Shown: positions 1 to 5,603 of the stretch, one piece after another
How positions within the stretch are numbered: the first letter of the stretch is position 1
How the letters are laid out: each line of letters begins with the position of its first letter
DNA from: Rhodoferax sp. UBA6134
Lineage (GTDB): Bacteria; Pseudomonadota; Gammaproteobacteria; Burkholderiales; Burkholderiaceae_C
Direction of reading: 5' to 3'
Length of the DNA: 5,603 nt
NCBI GenBank assembly: GCA_002422455.1
Contig: DIVK01000116.1
Span: 1 to 5,603 of the forward strand
Program-made: the position numbers and the translations under genes
The notes under the pieces: model-generated
Database searches by the model: none
Seen by the model: only the letters and a program-made list of their open reading frames with translations
Told to the model about the DNA's origin: nothing

Positions 1-790
1 CCATCGAATTGGCGGGAGAGAGGTCCAGGATGTAGTACTTCATGATGCATGACGGAACGATCAGAAGCGGCTCAGGGTAAACCAGACCGGTCGTGGGCGC
101 ATACTGGATCAACTCGATCAGATGATTGCGGAAAACCACCTTGCCGGCCGTCACGGCCACGTCCTTGCCCACCTCGAAATCCAGCGGCTTGAGCGTGTCC
201 GCGTTGTCCATGGTGCGCGCCTTGGCGTACTCCATCAAGTCCCTGGCGTAGCGTTGGTAGCCCTTGATCCAACTGTGGCCCAGGGATGCCTGCCCGGTCC
301 TGAGTACCTCGGGATTGGTGATGGCCCAGTTGGAGGGGGACAGCGCATCCAGTCCCTGGCGCGCAAAGAAACTCACGAGGTGATGGTGGTGACGGGACAT
401 GCCGTCCATCCGCGTGGACTCGCGCCACCAGGCATCACTTGCCTTGAAGCTGTCCTTGAAAAAATTGAAGGGCCATTGGTTCCAGCCAGCCTCACTGAAA
501 CGGGGGTCCGTTTCCGCTACCGGCTCATCGCTTGCCTCAAGGGCAAGTTGTTGTTGCCAGGATCTGGTCATTACCTCGTAAGACAGCGCCAAGGCCTGCT
601 GCGCCAACAGCATTTGACGGCCGGGCGATGCGGCCAGGTGCATCGCCCAGTCCGCATAGGCCAACGCGAGAGAAATGGGAGACAGGCCCATGCTGGTCTC
701 GGCCAGTTGCGCATGAACCATTTCGTCGATGAGCCGAGCGGCATGGCGCTGCGGTTCGGGCAAAGGGGAATTGGGACAGGGCTTATTCAT
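1..790 (-). CDS. phaC: Poly(R)-hydroxyalkanoate synthase (PhaC), N-terminal part, runs off left edge
   Basis: PHA synthase polymerises (R)-3-hydroxyacyl-CoA into storage polyester at the surface of cytoplasmic granules. I translated this frame by hand from the ATG at 790-788 (MNKPCPNSPL...); it stays open to the window edge, giving 263 residues of a protein usually near 560-600. Residues about 15-60 (LALAYADWAMHLAASPG) resemble the short PHBC_N leader domain. Residues about 95-263 match the PhaC_N region, with FEVGKDVAVTAGKVVF, LIELIQYAPTT and KYYILDLSPANS, the last close to the family's KYYILDLxPENS. The lipase-like box and the Cys-Asp-His catalytic residues would lie beyond the left edge and cannot be checked. 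It is probably the third gene of the operon, 79 bases after the dikinase-like gene (791-869). That gap shows no terminator and no clear promoter. The ribosome site before the ATG is weak, so the exact start is moderately certain. HHHH at residues 134-137 is native sequence. Assignment to the PhaC family is strong; the class (I or a related paralogue) is inferred. Confidence 0.9.
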   Translation of the reverse strand, partial: MNKPCPNSPLPEPQRHAARLIDEMVHAQLAETSMGLSPISLALAYADWAMHLAASPGRQMLLAQQALALSYEVMTRSWQQQLALEASDEPVAETDPRFSEAGWNQWPFNFFKDSFKASDAWWRESTRMDGMSRHHHHLVSFFARQGLDALSPSNWAITNPEVLRTGQASLGHSWIKGYQRYARDLMEYAKARTMDNADTLKPLDFEVGKDVAVTAGKVVFRNHLIELIQYAPTTGLVYPEPLLIVPSCIMKYYILDLSPANSM

Positions 791-869
791 GGATGGTGAT
801 TCTTGCAAACGATGGGCAGGGTCAGGCAGGCGGCAGGGGCATGGGCATGGGTTGTGGCGACCACGGCGC

Positions 870-2501
870 TCATGTTCCGTGCTTTCCGCGACGGACCGCA
901 GGCGCGGAAGCCTGCAGGGCGCGCAAACGCTCACGCAAGGCCTCATCGGGCACCATGACGGCGGCGACGGCGCCGACGTAGATGGCGCCGTCGTTTCCGT
1001 CCAGGGTAATGACATCCCCCTCATGCAGGACCCGCTCGCCCAGGCGGACCGTGCGTGCCGCCAGATCAATCTGTAGTTCCTCGCAGCCGACGAGGCAGAC
1101 CTTGCCGAGTTGCCGTGCGACCACGGCCGCGTGTGAGGTCCGGGCGCCGCGCTGGGTCAGCAGCCCGGCGGCCGACTCCAGCGCCACGATATCGCTGGTC
1201 TCGGCGTCTTGCCGGACGAGAACCGGGGTGATGCCTTCACCCGCCCGGGACGCGGCACGTTCGCCGTCCAGTGCAATTTCGCCCGACACCACACCCGGGC
1301 ATGCAGGCGTCGCCCGGGCCACGGGCTGGCTCCCGGGCTGACTGCTGTCAAGCGCTGCCAGCCGCACCGTGCCGATGTCTTCTTCCTGCAGCCCTTGGGT
1401 GCGCCCAAGCGCGGTTGCGGCATCAATCAGCCCCTCATCCATGAGGTCGATGGCGATGCGCGCCGCAGCAAGAGGCGTACGCTTGCCGGTGCGTGTTTGC
1501 AGCATGTGCAGGGCACCGTCTTGCACCGTGAACTCGAAATCCTGCATGTCCGTGAACTCACGCTCAAGCGCTGCGACCGACTCTTCAAGCTTTCGCCACG
1601 CGACCGGCGCCACGCTGGCAAGCGCCTCATGCCCATGCGCATTCCTGCGACCTGAGACAACGTCCTCCCCTTGCGCATTGGCAAGAAAATCAACCCACAG
1701 CCGCCGCTCGCCGGTGGTCGGGTCCCGGGTGAAGCCGACGCCCGCACCCGAATGCCCGCCCGCGTTGCCAAACACCATGCTCTGGATGGCCACGGCGGTG
1801 CCCATGCCGGCGTCAATGTGGTTGAGTCTGCGGTAGGCTTGCGCCTTGTCGGCCTGCCAGGACGAAAAAACCGCCCGAATGGCACCGGTCAACTGCGCAT
1901 TGACATCCTGCGGAAACGCACTGCCCGCGTTCTGTTGGTAGATGGACAGGAAGAGACGCGTCAAGTCGCGCAGTTCACTGAAATCAAGTTGGCGCTCATC
2001 GCGTCCTTGCGTTGCCCGTTCGATCTCTTTTTCAAACAAGGCGCCGGGCAAACCCGCCACCACTTCGCCGTAACTGGCGACCAGCCGGCGGTAAGCATCC
2101 CAGACCAGCCGGGGATTGCCGGTCTGCCGCAACAAGCCGGGCAGAGTCTCATCGCACAAGCCCACATTCAGCAGGGTTTCCATCATGCCCGGCATGGACA
2201 CGGGTGCGCCGGAACGCACCGACACGATCAGGGGCTTGCGCACGTCACCCCAAACAAGCCCCGCCGCCTCTTGCAGCGCGGGAAGACCCACCGCAAAAAC
2301 CGGCAACATGCATTCATCAGGAGAGGGGGTGTAATGCGTTCCAATGACCAATGCCGGAGGCACAGGCAAGCCGATATTGGCCATGCGCAGCAGATTGAAG
2401 GCTTTGGAGCCCATGTTCTCGCGCGTCGGCTTGTGATGGCGCGAAACACTGCCCGGGGCAACCAGGAAGATGTGTTTTGGCCAATGGCTTTCGGATGTCA
2501 T
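870..2501 (-). CDS. Two-domain pyruvate-phosphate-dikinase-like phosphotransferase (ATP-grasp + phospho-His domain, no PEP domain)
   Basis: This 543-residue protein resembles the first two domains of pyruvate phosphate dikinase. The ATP-grasp nucleotide-binding domain spans about 28-340: GSKAFNLL (K33, the GGKG-loop lysine position), IGLPVPPALVIGT, SVRSGAPVSMPGMMETLLN (R96) and the Mg-ATP strand DFEF...LHMLQTR (D321, E323, Q335). The swivelling phospho-histidine domain spans about 395-515, with RGARTSHAAVVARQLGK (H457 the expected phosphorylated residue, T455 at the position regulated in plant PPDK) and LVGCEE. The protein stops near where the PEP/pyruvate TIM barrel of PPDK (about 874 residues) should begin, and the next gene is phaC, so the barrel is absent and not just split off. 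ATP-dependent autophosphorylation is expected from the family; the final phosphate acceptor is unknown. Its ATG overlaps the TGA of the preceding gene (ATGA, 2501-2498), implying translational coupling. It could also relate to phenylphosphate-synthase or rifampin-phosphotransferase type enzymes, but SVRSGAPVSMPGMM and TSHAAVVAR are closest to PPDK. Confidence 0.9.
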   Translation of the reverse strand: MTSESHWPKHIFLVAPGSVSRHHKPTRENMGSKAFNLLRMANIGLPVPPALVIGTHYTPSPDECMLPVFAVGLPALQEAAGLVWGDVRKPLIVSVRSGAPVSMPGMMETLLNVGLCDETLPGLLRQTGNPRLVWDAYRRLVASYGEVVAGLPGALFEKEIERATQGRDERQLDFSELRDLTRLFLSIYQQNAGSAFPQDVNAQLTGAIRAVFSSWQADKAQAYRRLNHIDAGMGTAVAIQSMVFGNAGGHSGAGVGFTRDPTTGERRLWVDFLANAQGEDVVSGRRNAHGHEALASVAPVAWRKLEESVAALEREFTDMQDFEFTVQDGALHMLQTRTGKRTPLAAARIAIDLMDEGLIDAATALGRTQGLQEEDIGTVRLAALDSSQPGSQPVARATPACPGVVSGEIALDGERAASRAGEGITPVLVRQDAETSDIVALESAAGLLTQRGARTSHAAVVARQLGKVCLVGCEELQIDLAARTVRLGERVLHEGDVITLDGNDGAIYVGAVAAVMVPDEALRERLRALQASAPAVRRGKHGT

Positions 2502-4453
2502 GAGGATATCCCGGTTTTGTTGAGAACCATCTGCCGCAGTGTATGCCCAACAGCCAGAAGGCCGTCCGAAGCCTGTTCGATCGTCTTGGCCAGATCACTG
2601 GCCAGCAGCAGTTCGGCAGGCATGGCATGGAGCATCCGGACAATCGTCATGCGGGCCTGGCGCGACAATTCGTCACACAGGCGCTCGGCACGCAACATGC
2701 GCCAAAGCGTTTGCAAAAACAATTCACTGTCGGCGGGATCGCCCCGGTCATTGACGTGGCGCGCTATCTCGATGGCCTTGACCTGGTCCTGAATGGCCGC
2801 CAGCGTCGTGTCCGCCAGTCGGCGCAGCGCCTCCCGGACCGGCGCTGGCAGGCCTGCCAGCGGTTCGAGTCGTGTCATGGCATGAATGAAAATCGCCTCT
2901 TCCAGGGCATCCGCCACGTCATCCGACTTTTCGAGCAGTTCCACCACGGGCAACCACCGACCTTGCCGCTCTGCCCGTTGCCGGGCGTCCATGAGCAGGT
3001 GGTCTGCCTTTCGCTCCCAGGCTTTGGCACGCAGCACGAGACTTTCGCCCTGCGCCGCATTCACGGCAATGTCGTTCTCAAGCGCGTCGCACAACGCCAG
3101 CGCCAGCGCATGGCCGTAAGCGGCGTGTTCGGCCAGCAGGTCAAATTCGAAAGTGCGCTGGCGCAGCACGCGTGCCAGCAGCATTCTGGCCTCATCGGCC
3201 ACCAGTGCCATGGGCTGCTGCTGACGCAGCATGAGGCTGGAGATGCGCATGAGCTCCAGCAGGAACTCGGTGGCCGACGCTTCGCCGAGTACCTCGTCAA
3301 GGCGGTCGCCCACGCGAAACGCCTCACTGTCCACCGCCTGCATGGCATTGAACACAAGGCGGTCGCCACCCGCCAGCAACCAGGCCATGTGCCCCCAATC
3401 CTCGTCCGCGACACGGCGCAGAAGAAGCTTGGCTTGCGGCTTGCCTACAAAATTCTGCAGCCGCTTGCGGGCCCGGTTCCAGTCAATGACAAAGACGATG
3501 CGTGAGGCAACGGCTTCGAGGCCCGCCATGAGCATGGCTTCATCCGCCGCCTTGAACCTGGCCTTGCCCAGCTGGTACGGCTTGCCCGCATTCAGGCCGT
3601 CCGAGGTCATGGGATCAAGCACCGTCCATTCGAAGCCGATGACTTCGAGCATCTGGCGAAAGAAATCAAAACGTCCCGCATGCAGGTCGGAATACGCCAG
3701 GCTCACGGTTCGCTTTTCCACTTCAATCACCAGAACATGGACGTCGTTGGTTCCAATGTCGTTCTGAATCAAAAGCCGTGCGCCATTGCGTGTCACGGCG
3801 GTATCAAGACCGGGGTGCGAAAACTTCAGCGGCGCCGTGCGATTGAGGCCCCGCATGAACGCCTGAATCAGGGGGCGATCGGCCGTCTCGATTTGCCAGA
3901 CATGTGCACCGTCGAGGTTTTCAGTGGCAATTTCACTGGACATGGTGTTGAGCTGCTTGTGCAGGTCCATCACCAGAATGTGGAAGCTGTCTCCCTTTTT
4001 ACGATCGCCCTGGGTCAGGTCATTCAACGTCTCGCGGCTAAGGCCCTCGTCATCCTCCATGCCGTGAAATCTGTGAAGCCACTGGTCGCGTCGGGCAAGC
4101 AGGTCCGGCTGGCCCTGCCTTTCCCCGTCGCAGATGGGGCGCGCCATGATGGACAGGTCAGCCGCAAGCGCTTCCAGCAACTGACCCAACTGGGGAATGA
4201 TCAGCGTTCGATTGTCGAAATAGGCGGCCTTGATCAGGTCCTGGAGCCAGCCCACGTCATGCAGTCCGACATTGGCCAGTTCAGGCCCCCAGTCCGCCAG
4301 GGGGGCTTCGGGTGAACCGGCATGCTGATCGGCAGACTGAAGCATCGTCAGATACAGCTTCAAACGATCGTTGGCCAGCAGCGCGGCCTTGATCCAGGCG
4401 GGCATGAGCAAAGATTGCTGCCCCAATGAAGCCACCGCTTTTTCTTTCAGCAT
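2498..4453 (-). CDS. Large protein with C-terminal PhoU/DUF47-like helical domain; N-terminal region unrecognised
   Basis: I recognise no characterised family for the whole 651-residue protein. Residues about 470-640 look like the PhoU/DUF47 (phosphate-transport regulator) fold: ERKADHLL (E480, D484), then LPVVELLEKSDDVADALEEA (501-520, with the acidic E-x3-D spacing of PhoU metal sites), then a second similar half with AERLCDELSRQAR (589-601) and DLAKTIEQASDGL (620-632). Residues 1-180 are mostly helical in composition. About 225-330 looks alpha/beta (LLIQND, VHVLVIEVEKRTVSLAYSDL, RIVFVIDWNR). About 340-460 is Leu/Ala/Arg-rich helical. There is no signal peptide, membrane segment or cysteine cluster, so it is probably cytoplasmic. 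The ATG at 4453 is the only credible start: the frame upstream has no ATG, GTG or TTG before a stop at 4486-4484. It is the first gene of the operon and overlaps the dikinase-like gene by ATGA, so the two products probably act together. The PhoU-like call rests on motif resemblance only. Confidence 0.8.
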   Translation of the reverse strand: MLKEKAVASLGQQSLLMPAWIKAALLANDRLKLYLTMLQSADQHAGSPEAPLADWGPELANVGLHDVGWLQDLIKAAYFDNRTLIIPQLGQLLEALAADLSIMARPICDGERQGQPDLLARRDQWLHRFHGMEDDEGLSRETLNDLTQGDRKKGDSFHILVMDLHKQLNTMSSEIATENLDGAHVWQIETADRPLIQAFMRGLNRTAPLKFSHPGLDTAVTRNGARLLIQNDIGTNDVHVLVIEVEKRTVSLAYSDLHAGRFDFFRQMLEVIGFEWTVLDPMTSDGLNAGKPYQLGKARFKAADEAMLMAGLEAVASRIVFVIDWNRARKRLQNFVGKPQAKLLLRRVADEDWGHMAWLLAGGDRLVFNAMQAVDSEAFRVGDRLDEVLGEASATEFLLELMRISSLMLRQQQPMALVADEARMLLARVLRQRTFEFDLLAEHAAYGHALALALCDALENDIAVNAAQGESLVLRAKAWERKADHLLMDARQRAERQGRWLPVVELLEKSDDVADALEEAIFIHAMTRLEPLAGLPAPVREALRRLADTTLAAIQDQVKAIEIARHVNDRGDPADSELFLQTLWRMLRAERLCDELSRQARMTIVRMLHAMPAELLLASDLAKTIEQASDGLLAVGHTLRQMVLNKTGISS

Positions 4454-4494
4454 GAGAATCCCAAGTACGTGGTGTAACCCACGTCAGATTCTCA
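4453..4494 (-). promoter_or_regulatory. Nested inverted repeat overlapping the start codon (possible translational-control hairpin or operator)
   Basis: On the minus strand TGAGAATC (4494-4487) pairs with GATTCTCA (4460-4453), an 8-bp perfect outer stem. Inside it ACGTGG (4484-4479) pairs with CCACGT (4472-4467) around a 6-base loop. The two stems are separated by an uneven internal loop of 2 and 6 bases. In the mRNA the outer stem would bury most of the weak GGGA ribosome site (4462-4459) and the A of the AUG. It could equally be a DNA operator. The pairing is seen directly; the function is inferred. Confidence 0.45.
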
Positions 4495-4654
4495 AAACAA
4501 AATGTGGCCGACTGATGACAAAGACGGCTTTGACCTAGAACTTCAAGGAGATTTTTTTACACCTCAATCCCGGGGCACACCTCCTGACCATACGGTTCTG
4601 CCACCGTCGTCTACTTTATGCCCAAGGCGTTTATTCAAAATGGGAGCTGCTTCA

Positions 4655-4672
4655 TGTCCAGGCGCCTGGACA
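4655..4672. promoter_or_regulatory. Perfect 18-bp palindrome, candidate operator
   Basis: TGTCCAGGCGCCTGGACA is identical to its own reverse complement over all 18 bases, with no central spacer; the flanking bases (4654 and 4673, both A) break the symmetry. It lies about 200 bases upstream of the operon start and just downstream (minus strand) of a TTGACA box. The size and symmetry fit a site for a dimeric repressor such as a TetR-type protein, but no regulator gene is present in the window to support a specific family. Confidence 0.45.
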
Positions 4673-4679
4673 ACGCAAA

Positions 4680-4694
4680 TTGACTGTTTGTCAA
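4680..4694 (-). promoter_or_regulatory. TTGAC-N5-GTCAA inverted repeat containing a consensus -35-like TTGACA
   Basis: TTGAC (4694-4690 on the minus strand) and GTCAA (4684-4680) are perfect inverted arms around five bases. The sequence TTGACA (4694-4689) equals the sigma-70 -35 consensus. At 16-18 bases of spacing the -10 position falls inside the 18-bp palindrome (TGTCCA, GTCCAG or TCCAGG), which is not -10-like. So this is either an activator-dependent promoter whose -10 region overlaps an operator, or an operator half-site pair only. The spacing differs from the FNR site (N4) and the CRP site (N6). Confidence 0.3.
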
Positions 4695-4703
4695 ATTTCG
4701 GAA

Positions 4704-4728
4704 CCGCTGCGTCGGCGGGAGGCAGCGG
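4704..4728 (-). terminator. Possible terminator hairpin after the thiolase/DUF35 pair
   Basis: CCGCTGC and GCAGCGG form a 7-bp GC-rich stem with an 11-base loop, 52 bases past the DUF35 stop on the minus strand. The bases that follow (TTCCGAAATTTG) are only partly T-rich, so an intrinsic terminator is possible but weak. It is placed correctly to separate the two operons. Confidence 0.3.
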
Positions 4729-4780
4729 CGGGTCAGTCCTGAACCGCCGTCCCACTTCGCAAGGCCGAATCGGCGAGGGC

Positions 4781-5200
4781 TTACCGGGCCCGGAATCGCG
4801 GCAGTGCCATGCCGCCGTCGACCGGCTCGCACACCAACTCGACCGCCATGTCGAAGGTGACCACCGCAGGGTCGGCGCCGACGAAGGAGCTGATCATCCG
4901 CGGCCCCTCTTCGAGCTCGACCAAAATCACGGCATAAGGCGTATCCTGCTTGAAGGCCGGGCCGGGCGCCCGATGCACCACGCTGAACGAATGCACCCTG
5001 GCGCGGCCGCTGGCGGCGCGGTGTTCCAGGTGTTCGCTGCTGCAATTGCGGCAAATGGACGTCTGGTAGAACTGCACATGGCCGCAATCGCGGCAATGTT
5101 GCAACAACAATTTACCGTCCTGAATGCCGCGCCAATAAACTTCCGAATCGGCATCTGGCATCGGCATCGGCTTGATGTGCGCGTCTTTTGGATTGATCAC
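4781..5200 (-). CDS. DUF35 zinc-ribbon/OB-fold protein, partner of thiolase
   Basis: This 139-residue protein has the full DUF35 layout. An N-terminal helix (SEVYWRGIQDGKLLLQHC) leads into a rubredoxin-like zinc ribbon with C36-x2-C39 and C50-x2-C53. An OB-fold follows from about 60 to 139, with SGRARVHSFSVVHRAPGPAF, PYAVILVELEEGPRMIS and the C-terminal LPRF. The length is normal for the family. DUF35 proteins form complexes with thiolase-fold enzymes; known cases include BbsA with BbsB in benzylsuccinyl-CoA breakdown and ChsH2 with Ltp2 in steroid side-chain cleavage. The GTG start at 5200-5198 is chosen because it overlaps the thiolase TGA (GTGA) and has GGAGG 7 bases upstream. The OB-fold is expected to contact acyl-CoA or the partner. 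The specific substrate cannot be read from this sequence. Confidence 0.92.
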   Translation of the reverse strand: MINPKDAHIKPMPMPDADSEVYWRGIQDGKLLLQHCRDCGHVQFYQTSICRNCSSEHLEHRAASGRARVHSFSVVHRAPGPAFKQDTPYAVILVELEEGPRMISSFVGADPAVVTFDMAVELVCEPVDGGMALPRFRAR

Positions 5201-5603
5201 AGTGTGGCCTCCGTTCCCAGGATGGTGGTAGCGTTGGTGGCAAAACCGGCGCCCAGACTGTGGACCAGCCCCAGTTCAGCGCCCGCCACCTGGCGTTCGC
5301 CGCAACTGGCGCGCAGTTGGTTGACCACCTCGTAAAAATGAAACAGCGCACCCGGCATACCCGAGTGCGCGAACGACAGCAGGCCGCCATGGGTGTTGCA
5401 GGGAGTCGCTCCACCATAGGTCATGTGCCCATCGTCCACAAACCGACCGCCCTCCCCCTTGGGGCAAAAGCCCAGGTCTTCCAGCATCATGATGACCGTG
5501 CCGGTAAAGCAGTCATAAACGCCGGCCACGTCGATGTCCTGCGGCCCGCAGCCGGCCATGGCGTAGGCTTTGGCGCTGGACTGCACCGCGCCGGTGGTGG
5601 TCA
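5197..5603 (-). CDS. SCP-x-type thiolase (acetyl-CoA acetyltransferase family), C-terminal part, cut by right edge
   Basis: About 135 codons are visible. The frame remains open to the edge (TTTGAVQSSAKAYAMAG...), so the start lies outside the window. The segment matches the C-terminal half of sterol-carrier-protein-X-type thiolases: DIDVAGVYDCFTGTVIMMLE, LGFCPKGEGGRFV, the NTHGG loop in TPCNTHGGLLSFAHSGMPG, and a closing GAELGLVHSLGAGFA strand. These enzymes cleave or form beta-ketoacyl-CoA thioesters. When paired with DUF35 partners, some act as thiolases of unusual acyl-CoAs and some as retro-aldolases (Ltp2). The nucleophilic cysteine of the N-terminal half is outside the window, so thiolase and aldolase roles cannot be separated. 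It overlaps the DUF35 gene by 4 bases, and the pair probably belongs to a catabolic acyl-CoA cluster continuing to the right. Confidence 0.9.
   Translation of the reverse strand, partial: TTTGAVQSSAKAYAMAGCGPQDIDVAGVYDCFTGTVIMMLEDLGFCPKGEGGRFVDDGHMTYGGATPCNTHGGLLSFAHSGMPGALFHFYEVVNQLRASCGERQVAGAELGLVHSLGAGFATNATTILGTEATL
5208..5212 (-). promoter_or_regulatory. Ribosome binding site for the DUF35 gene
   Basis: GGAGG lies on the minus strand 7 bases before the GTG at 5200-5198, inside the 3' end of the thiolase gene. It fixes the non-ATG start and supports coupled translation of the pair. Confidence 0.75.

Larger units (their letters stand above)
4454..4780. other. Gene-free intergenic region between two operons, rich in inverted repeats
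   Basis: These 327 bases separate the stop of the DUF35 gene from the start of the 651-residue protein. No open frame here has a credible start plus protein-like composition. The minus strand contains a good AGGAGG ribosome-like motif (4587-4582) with no sensible frame behind it. Several inverted repeats crowd the region and are listed separately. An A/T run (TAAAAAAAT on the minus strand, about 4559-4551) makes the middle less GC-rich than the genes. The promoter of the downstream operon should lie here, but I see no convincing paired -35/-10. Confidence 0.75.

Noticed and set aside
122..799. 225-residue plus-strand open frame opposite phaC
   Set aside because: It is antisense to a frame with clear PhaC motifs, and its translation has no recognisable domain and the Arg/Gly/His-rich look of a GC-rich shadow frame.
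965..993. 10-bp GC-rich inverted repeat (CGACGGCGCC / GGCGCCGTCG) near the 3' end of the dikinase-like gene
   Set aside because: It lies in codons for the DGAIYVGAVA stretch, has no T-run after it, and is within what GC-rich coding sequence produces by chance.
1671..2792. 373-residue plus-strand open frame across the dikinase and PhoU-like genes
   Set aside because: It spans the junction of two well supported minus-strand genes and has shadow-type composition with no motif.
2543..3505. 320-residue plus-strand open frame opposite the PhoU-like gene
   Set aside because: It is antisense to a helical protein with recognisable PhoU-like motifs; the translation is rich in Gln, His and Arg and shows no domain.
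4564..4755. 63-residue minus-strand open frame in the intergenic region
   Set aside because: It has no ribosome site and no protein-like features, and it runs across the 18-bp palindrome and the other inverted repeat.
5151..5173. Short GGCATC direct repeats
   Set aside because: They encode the Met-Pro-Met-Pro-Asp-Ala stretch in the N-terminus of the DUF35 protein; three imperfect copies are too few to call a repeat element.
4502..5335. 277-residue plus-strand open frame over the intergenic region and the DUF35 gene
   Set aside because: It lies opposite the DUF35 and thiolase genes, which have intact zinc-ribbon and NTHGG motifs; no ribosome site or domain supports it.

Overview
The window is GC-rich, bacterial, and read entirely on the minus strand. 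The gene types and the style of the PHA synthase (a short PHBC_N-type leader region followed by PhaC_N) suggest a PHA-storing betaproteobacterium, perhaps Burkholderiales or Rhodocyclales. That placement is an inference from protein style and was not tested by a search. No RNA gene, insertion sequence, CRISPR array or plus-strand gene could be supported. The long plus-strand open frames are antisense shadows of the minus-strand genes.

Layout in transcription order (right to left). (1) 5603-5197: the C-terminal part of an SCP-x/acetyl-CoA-acetyltransferase-type thiolase, cut by the window edge. (2) 5200-4781: a DUF35 zinc-ribbon/OB-fold protein. It starts at a GTG that overlaps the thiolase stop by 4 bases and has a clear GGAGG ribosome site. 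The two form a thiolase/DUF35 enzyme pair. (3) 4780-4454: a 327-base gene-free region with a possible terminator hairpin, a TTGAC-N5-GTCAA inverted repeat, a perfect 18-bp palindrome, and a nested hairpin that reaches into the next start codon. (4) 4453-2498: a 651-residue protein whose C-terminal third looks like a PhoU/DUF47 helical domain and whose larger N-terminal part I do not recognise. (5) 2501-870: a two-domain pyruvate-phosphate-dikinase-like protein, with an ATP-grasp domain and a phospho-histidine swivelling domain. It overlaps gene 4 by ATGA and lacks the PEP/pyruvate TIM barrel of true PPDK. (6) 790 to beyond base 1: the N-terminal 263 residues of a PhaC-type polyhydroxyalkanoate synthase, running off the left edge.

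Genes 4 to 6 read as one operon. The most interesting point is this trio: a dikinase that can apparently take phosphate from ATP onto a histidine but has no PEP/pyruvate domain to pass it to, translationally coupled to a large PhoU-like protein of unknown function, and followed by a carbon-storage polymerase. A plausible but unproven reading is a phosphoryl-transfer or phosphate/energy-sensing module tied to PHA storage. The 651-residue partner would supply or regulate the phosphoryl acceptor.
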